A DNA stretch of 64,000 nt from assembly GCF_004216955.1 (NCBI RefSeq), contig NZ_SGXL01000001.1:971925-1035924 (forward strand). The letters run 5' to 3'. The notes below the pieces were generated by a model. The model saw only the letters and a program-made list of their open reading frames with translations, was not told the DNA's origin and searched no databases. This document shows positions 50,062 to 58,499 of the stretch, one piece after another. Each line of letters opens with the position of its first letter. Within the stretch, counting starts at the first letter, position 1. Position numbers and translations under genes: made by a program. This DNA is from Fictibacillus sp. BK138 (GTDB lineage Bacteria > Bacillota > Bacilli > Bacillales > Fictibacillaceae).

Positions 50062-50178
50062 CATAAATCGTTTGATAAAGGCAAATTCACTGAAAAGTGG
50101 GGACGCAAAGCTAAAGGGGCTTCATTTCTTACAATATGCCAGCCAGCTACCTTACGAATCATTATCCTTCGATTTATG
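50062..50178 (+). promoter_or_regulatory. c-di-GMP-I riboswitch (GEMM-I)
   Basis: P1 pairs CATAAATCG (50062-50070) with CGATTTATG (50170-50178) and GATAA (50074-50078) with TTATC (50162-50166). Core blocks: GGCAAA (50080), the P2 stem CACT-GAAA-AGTG with its GAAA tetraloop, GGGACGCAAAGC and GCCAGCCAGCTACC. All are conserved in the GEMM class. No terminator follows; a translational mechanism is proposed in the findings. Confidence 0.9.
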
Positions 50179-50202
50179 AAGTAAAAAAGGGAGGATATGT
50201 AT

Positions 50203-50388
50203 ATGGAAAATCAAATTTTGTTCTTATCCTGGTCTGTGATTGGTTATTATTTAGCTATTTTCTTTTGTTTTGGATTGCTTCTGTATTTTACAGCTACCAT
50301 GGTAAAAAAGGATACACGGATTATTGACTATTTTACTAATGTACTCATAATCATAGGTGCAATTGCTTGGGTGGTTATAACGAGTTAG
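50203..50388 (+). CDS. Small membrane protein under c-di-GMP riboswitch control
   Basis: 61 residues from the ATG at 50203, with GGGAGG 8 bases upstream; an ATG at 50197 is too close to that site. Two TM helices (about 5-28 and 40-58) joined by a short basic loop (MVKKDTRIIDY). No family recognised. It begins 25 bases after the riboswitch and is the only gene before the next promoter-like TATAAT at 50445. Confidence 0.78.
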   Translation: MENQILFLSWSVIGYYLAIFFCFGLLLYFTATMVKKDTRIIDYFTNVLIIIGAIAWVVITS

Positions 50389-50478
50389 TTCGAGATTGGA
50401 AATTTCCAAATTTTTAGTAAGGATATCCTTCAAAGCCCCACGTTATAATGAATGCATACATGGAAAGGGGCAAAAAAA

Positions 50479-50667
50479 ATGAAGTATAAAGAAAGACTCA
50501 ATCTCTCTGAGGAAGATAAGGAATTACTAGTCGAAGCGCTACTTAGCCAGGGTTATGCATATGAGGTTGTAGATTCTGAATTAAAAGATCTTGAATATGA
50601 GCTCAAACCCGGTTATGAAGCTAAAATGAGGAAATTGAACGTATTATTAAAAAAATTACATAGTTAA
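50479..50667 (+). CDS. Small hypothetical protein
   Basis: 62 residues from the ATG at 50479 with AAAGGGG upstream; a TATAAT at 50445-50450 argues against the earlier in-frame ATG at 50452. Helical and charged (LNLSEEDKELLVEALLSQGYAYEVVDSELKDLEYE). Unknown function. Followed by a terminator. Confidence 0.62.
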   Translation: MKYKERLNLSEEDKELLVEALLSQGYAYEVVDSELKDLEYELKPGYEAKMRKLNVLLKKLHS

Positions 50668-50675
50668 AAAAAAAA

Positions 50676-50709
50676 TTAAGCAAAAGACCTTTTGGATCTT
50701 TTGCTTTTT
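50676..50709. terminator. Terminator between convergent genes
   Basis: AAGCAAAAGA/TCTTTTGCTT hairpin with T5 after it. Confidence 0.85.
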
Positions 50710-50721
50710 ACTTTCTCTTTA

Positions 50722-50934
50722 TTAAGTATCAAGTAACCCTTTTCTTCTAGCTTCCATCCGCCATTCAGCTTCTTTTACTAATCTTCTAGGTAGTTTCCCT
50801 CTATTTTTTAAGAAAGACCAATATGTTAAATATTGTGGCGGTCTTGAAACAGGAGAAACATTTCTCGCATATTCCCACCAAGAGATTTCATTTGCTTCTA
50901 AACGTATAAGAAAAAGATCGTCACCTTTTACCAT
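50722..50934 (-). CDS. Small hypothetical protein
   Basis: 70 residues from the ATG at 50934 (AGGAGTGAG upstream; an earlier in-frame start at 50967 lacks this). Rich in aromatic and basic residues (SWWEYARNVSP, LTYWSFLKNRGKLPRRLVKEAEWRME). No family recognised. Confidence 0.62.
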   Translation of the reverse strand: MVKGDDLFLIRLEANEISWWEYARNVSPVSRPPQYLTYWSFLKNRGKLPRRLVKEAEWRMEARRKGLLDT

Positions 50935-51154
50935 AAAACTCACTCCTGTCTTGCCTTTCGTTACCAATAGTATGGACCGATTTTAAAGAAATAACCGAAA
51001 AAAATCATGGCACTTCAGTTTATGCAAAAAGGTGCATTATGATTAGGACAAAAAGTAATTTTTTAGTTAGGCAGGATTTAAGTTATGCAGCTTGAATCTT
51101 TAAAATACATAAAGGATGGAAGAACGTGCTGTGAAAAAAGAGGAGGTGGTCCGG

Positions 51155-51418
51155 TTGGAGCAGGTACTCATGTTTTCATCGCTTCTGGCTCCATTAGTTA
51201 CTGCACTTATGGAGCTGTTAAAACGTACTTTCCCGATTCCTAAGAAATATATCCCTTTAACCAGCTTTTTTGTAGGTTTAATAGTTGGAATTCTTGCTTA
51301 TCCTTTTACCGATATGGACGTTGTGCTAAGACTATGGTCTGGAGGAATAGCAGGTTTGGCAGCAACTGGATTGTATGAAATAGGAAAGAGAAGTAAAAAA
51401 TCAAAAAGAACATGCTGA
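51155..51418 (+). CDS. Holin-like small membrane protein
   Basis: 87 residues from the TTG at 51155, with GAGGAGG 8 bases upstream. Three hydrophobic segments (about 3-20, 34-50 and 58-77) and a basic tail. It resembles A118-type phage holins (LMFSSLLAPLVTALMELLKRTF, LAYPFTDMDVVLRLWSGGIAGLAATG). No endolysin or other phage gene is near, so it is a stray or domesticated copy. Confidence 0.72.
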   Translation: MEQVLMFSSLLAPLVTALMELLKRTFPIPKKYIPLTSFFVGLIVGILAYPFTDMDVVLRLWSGGIAGLAATGLYEIGKRSKKSKRTC

Positions 51419-51505
51419 GACATACAAGTATTTATACAAAATGTTTAGAATTTGTAAGACAGTGAATAGATTATAGTAAGAAAACAATGTCGGGTGGTGG
51501 ATCTC

Positions 51506-52048
51506 ATGAAGGCTTTTATAGCACTTTGTTTTGTTGTTATGTTGTCCTTTCTATTTGTCCCTAACATCCCAGATCAAATTCAAGAGAATTCCTATGAGAA
51601 AGATAAAGCAATCTCGCAGCCGGTAAATGCTGAAGAGAAAAAAGCGGGCGAGAAAAAAATCCCCGGATTCAATGAGGAACTTGCAAAGAAAAATGCAAGC
51701 CTTTTCATGGAAGCTCTTAAACAGGAAACAGATGATAATTATAAAGTAATAAACTATTCTTCCAAAGATGAACTTATAACTTATTTAACTAACTATGTTT
51801 CTGAAGATATTGCAACATATTATACTGATGGTTTATTTGAAGAAAAGGAAAGCTCTTTATACATTATTCCGACTGAATTGCCTCCTTGGCTAGAAGAAGA
51901 GGAACCGGTAAATATCAAGCAGCTTTCCGATACTTCTTACCGGGTTTATCAAAAGAACAGTTCTGATCTTTACGGTATATATGAAATTACACTAGGATAC
52001 GAATATATTGATGGCAAATGGATTATTACATTTACTTCAGTGGATTAA
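51506..52048 (+). CDS. Hypothetical exported protein
   Basis: 180 residues from the ATG at 51506. Signal peptide or anchor about 3-20 (IALCFVVMLSFLFVP), a charged linker, then a mixed alpha-beta domain (about 50-180) ending GKWIITFTSVD, which looks like an NTF2-like or similar small domain. No lipobox. Unknown function. Confidence 0.65.
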   Translation: MKAFIALCFVVMLSFLFVPNIPDQIQENSYEKDKAISQPVNAEEKKAGEKKIPGFNEELAKKNASLFMEALKQETDDNYKVINYSSKDELITYLTNYVSEDIATYYTDGLFEEKESSLYIIPTELPPWLEEEEPVNIKQLSDTSYRVYQKNSSDLYGIYEITLGYEYIDGKWIITFTSVD

Positions 52049-52073
52049 GCATGGGGCTACCCATGTTTTTTCT
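52049..52073 (+). terminator. Terminator of the 51506 gene
   Basis: AGCATGGG/CCCATGTTTTTT hairpin starting right after the stop codon. Confidence 0.78.
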
Positions 52074-52169
52074 CGATTAGAACAAACATCTGGATGAACG
52101 ATTAAAACAAATGGACTTTAAATGTTGTGAACTTTACAATAGAGGAAATAGTCGAGATGGAGTAGTGCG

Positions 52170-52649
52170 ATGGATATTATTACATTTAAAGATTTCTATA
52201 ACAACACCGTACAATTGTCGTTTTCTGACCACCCATTTTCTGATACTCCAATGCATGTTTGGTGTATTTGTAAATTCAAGGACCAGTGGCTATTAACCGA
52301 ACATCCAAGGCGAGGTATAGAATTTCCCGGTGGGAAAGTAGAGCCTGGTGAAACGGCAGATGAAGCCGCAATCAGAGAGGTCTACGAAGAAACAGGTGGA
52401 AGAGTTTCTGAATTGAAATATATAGGTCAGTATTACGTTGATGGAAAAGGCGGTAAAATCATAAAAAACATCTATGTGGCTAACGTAGATAAAATTTTAT
52501 TGAAACATCGTTATTTTGAAACAAATGGTCCTGTCTTAATGAGTCACTTGCCTGACGATGTGGCAACAAACAAAACATTTAGTTTTATGATGAAAGACCA
52601 GGTGTTGTCAGAAAGCATGAAGTACGCTCTCGAACATTCCCTGGTCTGA
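52170..52649 (+). CDS. ytkD: Nudix hydrolase YtkD
   Basis: 159 residues. The Nudix box GGKVEPGETADEAAIREVYEETGG (split here as GGKVEPGE...REVYEETGG) lies near residues 53-76. It corresponds to B. subtilis YtkD, which hydrolyses oxidised nucleoside triphosphates such as 8-oxo-dGTP and can act on RNA 5' ends. GGAG 7 bases before the ATG. Neighbours ytlACD-like, ytmA, pckA and metK are found near it in B. subtilis too. Confidence 0.93.
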   Translation: MDIITFKDFYNNTVQLSFSDHPFSDTPMHVWCICKFKDQWLLTEHPRRGIEFPGGKVEPGETADEAAIREVYEETGGRVSELKYIGQYYVDGKGGKIIKNIYVANVDKILLKHRYFETNGPVLMSHLPDDVATNKTFSFMMKDQVLSESMKYALEHSLV

Positions 52650-52656
52650 TCAGAGT

Positions 52657-53463
52657 TTATGAATGGTGCTTTATTAGTTTACTTTCAAGGTATTCCACTC
52701 CCTGATACATTAAAGTCGCCATTACAGCAATGATTAGAAGGCTCATTAATACTAGTGTGAAATTAAACACTTGGAAGCCATAAATGATCATATAGCCCAA
52801 CCCTTGCTTTGAAACAAGGAACTCACCGACAATCACTCCCACCCAGGATAAACCGACGTTTACTTTCAGGGATGAGATAATACTTGGGAAACATGCTGGA
52901 AGGATGACCTCTTTAAAACATTGTTTTTTATCCCCGCCGAATGAACGGACAACTTTTACATAGTTTTCATCCACGTTTTGAAAAGCCGTATAAACGACAA
53001 GTGTTGTTATAATAACCGAGATGAGAATTCCCATTGCTATAATGGATCCGAAATTAGGTCCGATCGCAACTATCAGGATAGGACCTAAGGCAACTTTCGG
53101 CATGGCATTAAGAACAACCAGGTATGGATCCAAAACTCTCGATAAAAAAGGTGACCACCACAACAATGCCGCTAATAAGGTACCGAAAAGAGTTCCAAGA
53201 ATAAATCCCAGAACGGTCTCGCCAAGTGTAAATGCAACATGGATATAAAGAGATCCATCACTGGCCTTCTCGAGAAACAGAGACCAGATTTTAGAAGGTG
53301 AACTAAAAAGTAATGGATTGATCCAGCCTTGTTTGGAAGAGATTTCCCACATCGAAAAAAAACTTAGAAAGATGAGTAGCTGGACAATCCGGATGTTTCG
53401 TCTTTCTTTTTTTATGGATAAAAGATACTCAAGATGTTTCTTGTTCGTGATCGTTTTGCTCAA
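52657..53463 (-). CDS. ABC transporter permease (SsuC/TauC/ThiX type)
   Basis: 268 residues, six TM helices; TTG start with GGAG upstream. The EAA loop is [23 protein letters not shown] (near 188-210). Overlaps the ATPase gene by 35 bases. Corresponds to B. subtilis YtlD. This family carries permeases for nitrate, sulfonates, taurine or pyrimidine-like compounds. Confidence 0.92.
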   Translation of the reverse strand: MSKTITNKKHLEYLLSIKKERRNIRIVQLLIFLSFFSMWEISSKQGWINPLLFSSPSKIWSLFLEKASDGSLYIHVAFTLGETVLGFILGTLFGTLLAALLWWSPFLSRVLDPYLVVLNAMPKVALGPILIVAIGPNFGSIIAMGILISVIITTLVVYTAFQNVDENYVKVVRSFGGDKKQCFKEVILPACFPSIISSLKVNVGLSWVGVIVGEFLVSKQGLGYMIIYGFQVFNFTLVLMSLLIIAVMATLMYQGVEYLESKLIKHHS

Positions 53464-54220
53464 TGTGCTCCAACTCCTCCCATATTTGCTGAAATGTTGC
53501 TGAAAAATCAGGGTGCTGTCTCGCTTCGAATGGCAGGAGGCTTTTTAGCGTTTCTGGAATTTTAAACGTGCGGAATATACGGCCGGGATTACTGGATAAC
53601 AATATGACATGATCACTCATCGCAATTGCTTCGCCAATATCATGGGTAACAAGAATAGCCGTTTTACCGTGCTCTTTAAGAGTAGAAGAAACTAAGTCTT
53701 CCAGCTTCAGTTTTGTTTGGTAATCTAAAGCTGAAAATGGCTCATCAAGTAAAAGCATTTTAGGCTGGGTCGCTAAAGTTCGAACAAGTGCCACCCTTTG
53801 CCTCATTCCACCTGATAGTTCTGAAGGGTATTTGCTTTTTGTATGTTCAAGTCCGATTTCTTTTAATAATCGGAAAGCCGCTTGAATGTGTTCTTTTGAA
53901 TTTTGATTTCTTAGCTTTAGGCCAAGCGTAATATTGTCTTCAATGGTCTTCCATGGAAAAAGATAATCTTGCTGCAGCATATAGCCAATCTTTGGATGCG
54001 GCTGATTGACTGTCTGATTGTTCACCATAACCGATCCAGCGGTTGGAACTAGTAGACCTGCTATAATAGACAGCAAGGTGGATTTTCCGCATCCGCTCGG
54101 ACCGAGTATGGAGGTGAATTCTCCTTCATTTATTGAAAGTGAAATATCTTCTAAGGCCGTTGTGGCGGATGTTTTTGAAAAGTAAGTTTGACCGACTGAT
54201 TTTAGCTGCAAAAAAGCCAC
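53429..54220 (-). CDS. ABC transporter ATP-binding protein (SsuB/TauB type)
   Basis: 263 residues, GTG start with AGGAGGG upstream. Walker [10 protein letters not shown] (near 40-48), Q-loop MLQQDY, signature LSGGMRQR (near 139), Walker [13 protein letters not shown] (near 159-170) and H-loop VTHDIGE. Corresponds to B. subtilis YtlC. It powers the importer made with its neighbours. Confidence 0.95.
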   Translation of the reverse strand: MAFLQLKSVGQTYFSKTSATTALEDISLSINEGEFTSILGPSGCGKSTLLSIIAGLLVPTAGSVMVNNQTVNQPHPKIGYMLQQDYLFPWKTIEDNITLGLKLRNQNSKEHIQAAFRLLKEIGLEHTKSKYPSELSGGMRQRVALVRTLATQPKMLLLDEPFSALDYQTKLKLEDLVSSTLKEHGKTAILVTHDIGEAIAMSDHVILLSSNPGRIFRTFKIPETLKSLLPFEARQHPDFSATFQQIWEELEHIEQNDHEQETS

Positions 54221-54238
54221 GACGATCCCTCCTGTACT

Positions 54239-55243
54239 TTATTTAATAGCTTTCTTCGCTAACGTTGTATCAACGAGAACATCATAGTCGATCTTTTTTG
54301 GAAGTTCTCCAGCCTCATCCATGATGGTTTGCAGGTTGTTCCACTCTTCTTCATCCAATATTGGATTTAATGCAAAGCTATGCTGGCTCTTATAACGATC
54401 TACTACTGTTTCAATTAATTCGACAGGGGTATCTTCAAAATATGGTGCGATGACCTCAGCAATTTCAGCTGCGGAATGGTTTTCTACCCATAACTGGGCT
54501 TTGTATAAGCCTTTTGTGAATTTCTCAAGAGTTTCTTTATTTTCTTTCATGTAACTTTCTTTTGCCATGAATGTCGTGTAAGGGATTTTCCCTGATTCTG
54601 CTCCAAAAGAAGCTACGATGTGACCTATACCTTCTTGTTCAAAAAGACTAGCTTGAGGTTCAAACAATTGAACATAATCACCCGTACCAGAAGCAAAGGC
54701 GTTAGCGATATTTGCAAAATCGATATTTTGAATCATTGTGAGATCGTTTTTAGGATCGATCCCGTGTTTTTTAAGGCCGAATTCACCTGCCATTTGAGGC
54801 ATGCCGCCCTTGCGCTGACCCAAGAATGTACTTCCTTTTAACTGCTCCCATGAAAAGAAATCAGGCTTTTTGCGCGCCACTAAAAAAGTTCCGTCCGTTT
54901 GCGTAAGCTGTGCGAAGTTGATGACAGGGTCTGTAGATTCTTGCGCGTGAACATATATCGTAGTTTCTGAACCTACGAGTGCTACGTCAGCACCGTCTGA
55001 CAATAAAGCAGTCATCGTTTTATCTCCGCCCCAAGTTGTTGTGAGTTCAACGTTTAGCCCTTCGTCTTCAAAAAAGCCTTTTTCAATAGCTACATATTGA
55101 GGGGCGTAAAAGATAGAGCGTGTAACTTCTGCTATACGTACTTTTTCCTGTTTAGAACTGGAAGTGTTGCAGCCAGCCAGAAGCAAGGAAAGGGCAAGCA
55201 GGGAAGTAAACAGTAAAGTGATTTTCCTTTTTAAATGTTTCAT
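54239..55243 (-). CDS. ABC transporter substrate-binding lipoprotein (SsuA/NMT1-like)
   Basis: 334 residues from ATG 55243 (AGGAGG 6 bases upstream). Lipobox LLAGC near residues 22-26, then an NMT1/SsuA-like domain (YAPQYVAIEKGFFEDEGLNVELTTTWGGDKTMTALLSDGADVAL). Corresponds to B. subtilis YtlA. First gene of a three-gene import operon. Substrate not shown; an aromatic or sulfonate compound or a thiamine precursor is possible. Confidence 0.93.
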   Translation of the reverse strand: MKHLKRKITLLFTSLLALSLLLAGCNTSSSKQEKVRIAEVTRSIFYAPQYVAIEKGFFEDEGLNVELTTTWGGDKTMTALLSDGADVALVGSETTIYVHAQESTDPVINFAQLTQTDGTFLVARKKPDFFSWEQLKGSTFLGQRKGGMPQMAGEFGLKKHGIDPKNDLTMIQNIDFANIANAFASGTGDYVQLFEPQASLFEQEGIGHIVASFGAESGKIPYTTFMAKESYMKENKETLEKFTKGLYKAQLWVENHSAAEIAEVIAPYFEDTPVELIETVVDRYKSQHSFALNPILDEEEWNNLQTIMDEAGELPKKIDYDVLVDTTLAKKAIK

Positions 55244-55349
55244 TGCAATCCTCCTGCACAAATAGGGATGAAGTCATGACTTTTATGTAATAATGTATGT
55301 GATTACCGAAAATGTGTGTTTGCCCACTAAATAAACAAGGAGTGTCGGA

Positions 55350-56159
55350 ATGAAACGAGCAAAAATCATAGAATGGCAGCGATTTCCTTCCCCACATCCA
55401 ACCATTAAGCTGTATGTTGTTACATACTTAAATGACGGTTTGAGAATAAAAGGTCTCGCTGCATTGCCGGAAGGGGAAGGGCCTTTTCCGGGATTTCTTT
55501 ATTTAAGAGGCGGTATTAAATCAGTTGGCATGGTCCGTATCGCAAGGATTATCCAATTCGCATCACATGGATTTGCAGTAATGGCTCCTTATTACAGAGG
55601 AAACCTCGGTGGGGAAGGAAACGAAGATTTTGCTGGTAAAGACAGGACAGATGCCTTTGCTGCATTCGAAGTATTAAAACAGTTTCCAAAAGTTGATCAC
55701 AATGAAATCCACGTATTCGGTTTTTCTAGAGGCGGACCTATGGCATTGTTTACTGCTATGAAGTACCCTGAGATCAAATCTGTAGTTACTTGGGGCGGTG
55801 TAACAGATATGGCTGTCACTTATGAGGAAAGAGAAGATTTGCGCCGGATGATGAAAAGGGTGATCGGCGGCACGCCAGAAAAGTATCCTGAAGAATACGA
55901 ATGGCGGTCACCTTTGTTTTACTGTAATGAATTGCAAGCACCTTTATTGTGCATCCACGGAATGAAAGATGAAAATGTGAGTGTAAAGCACACTCTTATG
56001 ATCGAAAAAAGGTTAGAGGAACTTGGGAAGCCCTGTGAAACTTGGATCTATCCCGAATATACGCATTACTTTCCTCCAAAAGAAAACAGAAAAATAACAT
56101 ATGCGCTATGTGAATGGATGAAGGAACATGGAAAAGGGGCTGTCCCAAAAGTAAGATGA
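55350..56159 (+). CDS. ytmA: Alpha/beta hydrolase (prolyl oligopeptidase type, YtmA)
   Basis: 269 residues. Catalytic triad: Ser in GFSRGG (near 130), Asp in GMKDENV and His in YTHYF near the end. It matches B. subtilis YtmA, a putative peptidase or esterase of unknown substrate. AAGGAGTG before the ATG. Its last eight codons (KGAVPKVR and stop) form the left arm and loop of its own terminator. Confidence 0.88.
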   Translation: MKRAKIIEWQRFPSPHPTIKLYVVTYLNDGLRIKGLAALPEGEGPFPGFLYLRGGIKSVGMVRIARIIQFASHGFAVMAPYYRGNLGGEGNEDFAGKDRTDAFAAFEVLKQFPKVDHNEIHVFGFSRGGPMALFTAMKYPEIKSVVTWGGVTDMAVTYEEREDLRRMMKRVIGGTPEKYPEEYEWRSPLFYCNELQAPLLCIHGMKDENVSVKHTLMIEKRLEELGKPCETWIYPEYTHYFPPKENRKITYALCEWMKEHGKGAVPKVR

Positions 56160-56187
56160 ACTTACTTTTGGCAGCCCCCATTTTTTA
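56134..56187 (+). terminator. Terminator overlapping the end of ytmA
   Basis: GGGGCTG-TC-CCAAAAGTAAG/CTTACTTTTGG-CAGCCCC, about 18 bp of stem, with the ytmA stop in the loop and a T6 tail. Confidence 0.9.
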
Positions 56188-56244
56188 TTTCGCTCTCTTT
56201 CAAAGGATGGTTGCTTTAGGCTTTTTCCATTCTCATCATTTGCA

Positions 56245-56380
56245 AGTTGATTGGAGCGTAAGGTTGCCGACTCCTGCGGGACGAGCAGTCAGGTGGAGAC
56301 TCCTAATGGCACAAAGCGGCAGGAGGCTCATCGCACGCCCCGGGGAAAGCGTGCAACCTGGAGCGGAAATCAACTACTTT
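56245..56380 (+). repeat. Dispersed hairpin repeat, copy C
   Basis: About 136 bases, very similar to copy B (identical stretch across AGGTGGAGACTCCTAATGGC, AAAGCGGCAGGAGGCTCA), with the same inverted ends AGTTGATT/AATCAACT. Its right flank matches the remnant at 16132. Short open frames through it are artefacts. Confidence 0.9.
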
Positions 56381-56464
56381 CAAAGACCACATTGTATGCT
56401 AAAATTAATTTTTACAAAATTAAAATTACAGAATATCCTCCAATGTGAAATCAGAATAATAAAA

Positions 56465-56510
56465 AGAGTGATGACCCCAAAGTTTTATACTTTTGAGGCA
56501 TCACTCTCTT
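56465..56510. terminator. Terminator of the MFS-tetR unit
   Basis: GAGTGATG-CC-AAAGT/ACTTT-GG-CATCACTC imperfect hairpin, T-rich on both strands; ends the minus-strand operon just after the tetR stop. Confidence 0.75.
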
Positions 56511-57124
56511 TATTCTTTTATTACTCCTAACAAACTCGCTAAATGAGACAAAAAAATATCAATTTGTGCGTTAAAGTTTAAATCTTTTTTATTGAGGAAG
56601 ATTGTGGCTATATTTATTCCGTCGTTAAAAGTTATAAAATACCTTGCAATGGTATCTAATGGATATTTAGGGTTGAATTCTCCCTTTTTTACACCTTCAT
56701 CAAACAAATTAGTCAAATGTTCAATAGCAAATTGATATCGTTCTTTCATGTAGATTTTTTTCTCAGGCAGAAGTCTATTGATTAAAAAATATTCGATTTG
56801 TACAGCTCCAAACAAATCTTCTGTATCACTCGCGGATTTATAGTTCTCAAAATCTTTTACTAAAGAATTCCAAATCGAAGGGTGTTTGGCCATATCTTTA
56901 ATCTCTTTACTGTACGTATTATTCGAATCTTCTAATATGGATAAAAACAAGTCTTCTTTACTGGAGAAGTAGGAATACACGCCGCCTCTGCTTAAATCTA
57001 CAGCATCAATTACGTCTTGCATAACAAAGGCGTCATATCCTTTTTTTATAAAAATCTTTTTTGCAGCTTCTAAAATGCTACGCTTCCGCTCTTCTTTGTG
57101 GTTCTCCGTGACTTTCGGTGACAT
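56510..57124 (-). CDS. TetR-family regulator
   Basis: 204 residues. N-terminal TetR DNA-binding domain (about 12-58: RSILEAAKKIFIKKGYDAFVMQDVIDAVDLSRGGVYSYFSSKEDLF, given in family order) and a ligand-binding C-terminal domain of YfiR type. AAAGGAG precedes the ATG. It overlaps the upstream MFS gene by 47 bases, so the two are co-transcribed. Likely represses its own operon through the palindrome at 58385. Confidence 0.92.
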   Translation of the reverse strand: MSPKVTENHKEERKRSILEAAKKIFIKKGYDAFVMQDVIDAVDLSRGGVYSYFSSKEDLFLSILEDSNNTYSKEIKDMAKHPSIWNSLVKDFENYKSASDTEDLFGAVQIEYFLINRLLPEKKIYMKERYQFAIEHLTNLFDEGVKKGEFNPKYPLDTIARYFITFNDGINIATIFLNKKDLNFNAQIDIFLSHLASLLGVIKE

Positions 57125-58364
57125 ATGTTTCTCCTTTTTTTCCTTTAGACTGTGCTCTTGAAATAAAAGCTATCATACTTATAAAACACAATCCACTAGA
57201 TGTAACGATAAAGATCGGAATTACTCCGAATAAATTTGCTAAAAATCCGCCTGCAATAGGACCGATTAAAGAGGAAAACGTCATGATGCTGCCGATTGTA
57301 CCGAATGTTCGGCTGGTCATATGTTCGGGTGTTAGCTTTAATACGTTGGCCTGAAAGGGAATAAAAACATAGCCAGCCCCAACACAAGCTAAAAATGTTA
57401 TGGAAGGTGCCCAAACCATAGGATTGGAAAGACTAATATCAGTAAGGATCGCAAGACTTCCAAAACCTAAACCAAGTGCCATTATTCCGCCTGCCATAGC
57501 CTTAATCGCATTTTTAGATTCAAACTTACTCAAGATGATACCCGTAACTAAAAAACCGGCTCCAGAAGCGGTCATAACAGCACCGATTAATCGTGGTGAA
57601 ACTTCTTTTAATTCTCTAAAGAGAGTAACGAACTGTGAATCTGACATTTGTATAACAAACATGGTAACAGCCATTAAAAGAGTTCCGTACATAATAGCGG
57701 GAATACCCTTAATGAATGAGAAGCCATCAAGCATTTCTTTGATAAAGTTCTTCTTTAGCTTATTCTCTACGTCTTCTTCATTTAGCATTTTTGAAGGGTT
57801 TGTAGGAATCTTAAGCAGGAAAAGGACGGATAGTAAGAATGTTATGGCATCAAGAATAAAGATGATCTTGAAACTCCATAGTGCAAGGAGAAGACCGCTT
57901 ACTGCAGGTCCGATTATTTTCGTACCGCTCTCAATGATGGAACTGATTGAGGCTGCTTGCTGCATGTGGTGATCCGGCACAATTTCTTTTAGCTTTCCGT
58001 TTTTAGCCGGTGTAAAGAGAGCAGAAAATATTCCTAAACCAAATAATAAAGTATAGACATGCCAAAGTTCATTAGCGAATACGAGACCCAAAATTATGAA
58101 ACCTCTTACTGTATCAGAAGTAATCATAATGTATTTGCGTTCCCAACGATCAGCCAAGACACCTGCTACAGGACCCAGCAAAGTCATTGGCAGGGCAAGG
58201 GATAAGATAATGAAGGAAACTTGTAGTGGTGTAGCTTCCCATTTAAGTCCCACAAGCGTAAATACAGCAAGAATTGACAGCCAGTCTCCAAGATTTGAAA
58301 TCAATTGAGCAGAAATTAACAGTTGATAGGGTTTGTTCTTTAATAATTTTTCCGATTGTTCCAT
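57078..58364 (-). CDS. MFS exporter (MFS_3/EntS-like)
   Basis: 428 residues, 12 TM helices. Family marks: LLGPVAGVLADRWERKYIMITSD loop between TM2 and TM3, and ISNLGDWLSILAV in TM1. The group includes drug and siderophore exporters. Paired with a TetR gene and a large palindromic operator, the usual layout of an inducible efflux system; the inducer and substrate are unknown. Confidence 0.92.
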   Translation of the reverse strand: MEQSEKLLKNKPYQLLISAQLISNLGDWLSILAVFTLVGLKWEATPLQVSFIILSLALPMTLLGPVAGVLADRWERKYIMITSDTVRGFIILGLVFANELWHVYTLLFGLGIFSALFTPAKNGKLKEIVPDHHMQQAASISSIIESGTKIIGPAVSGLLLALWSFKIIFILDAITFLLSVLFLLKIPTNPSKMLNEEDVENKLKKNFIKEMLDGFSFIKGIPAIMYGTLLMAVTMFVIQMSDSQFVTLFRELKEVSPRLIGAVMTASGAGFLVTGIILSKFESKNAIKAMAGGIMALGLGFGSLAILTDISLSNPMVWAPSITFLACVGAGYVFIPFQANVLKLTPEHMTSRTFGTIGSIMTFSSLIGPIAGGFLANLFGVIPIFIVTSSGLCFISMIAFISRAQSKGKKGETYVTESHGEPQRRAEA

Positions 58365-58384
58365 TTTATCAGCTCCCGGCTTTT

Positions 58385-58430
58385 AAAGTGACATCCATGT
58401 CATTATTATAAATGACATGGATGTCACTTT
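58385..58430 (-). promoter_or_regulatory. TetR operator overlapping the MFS-tetR promoter
   Basis: A perfect 20-bp inverted repeat (AAAGTGACATCCATGTCATT and its complement) around 6 bases. Each arm holds its own palindrome TGACAT-CC-ATGTCA. On the minus strand TTGTAA (58429-58434) and TATAAT (58405-58410) lie 18 bases apart within it, so bound repressor would cover the promoter. Confidence 0.85.
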
Positions 58431-58455
58431 ACAACTGTTTTTTCTAATAAATACC

Positions 58456-58488
58456 AAAAAAAACCCTCCCGCTGGATAACGGGAGGGT
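58456..58488 (-). terminator. Terminator of pckA
   Basis: ACCCTCCCG/CGGGAGGGT hairpin followed on the minus strand by a T7 run. Confidence 0.9.
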
Positions 58489-58499
58489 AATTTAAGTGA

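Noticed and set aside
50136-50327. 63-codon frame overlapping the c-di-GMP riboswitch
   Set aside because: Starts inside the aptamer core and is out of frame with the two-helix protein that has the strong ribosome binding site.
51155-52048. Prophage remnant
   Set aside because: Only a holin-like gene is present; the next genes have no phage similarity and no integrase or attachment repeats are seen.
56114-56530. 138-codon frame through the ytmA end and repeat copy C
   Set aside because: Overlaps ytmA in another frame, its terminator and the repeat; no plausible start site.
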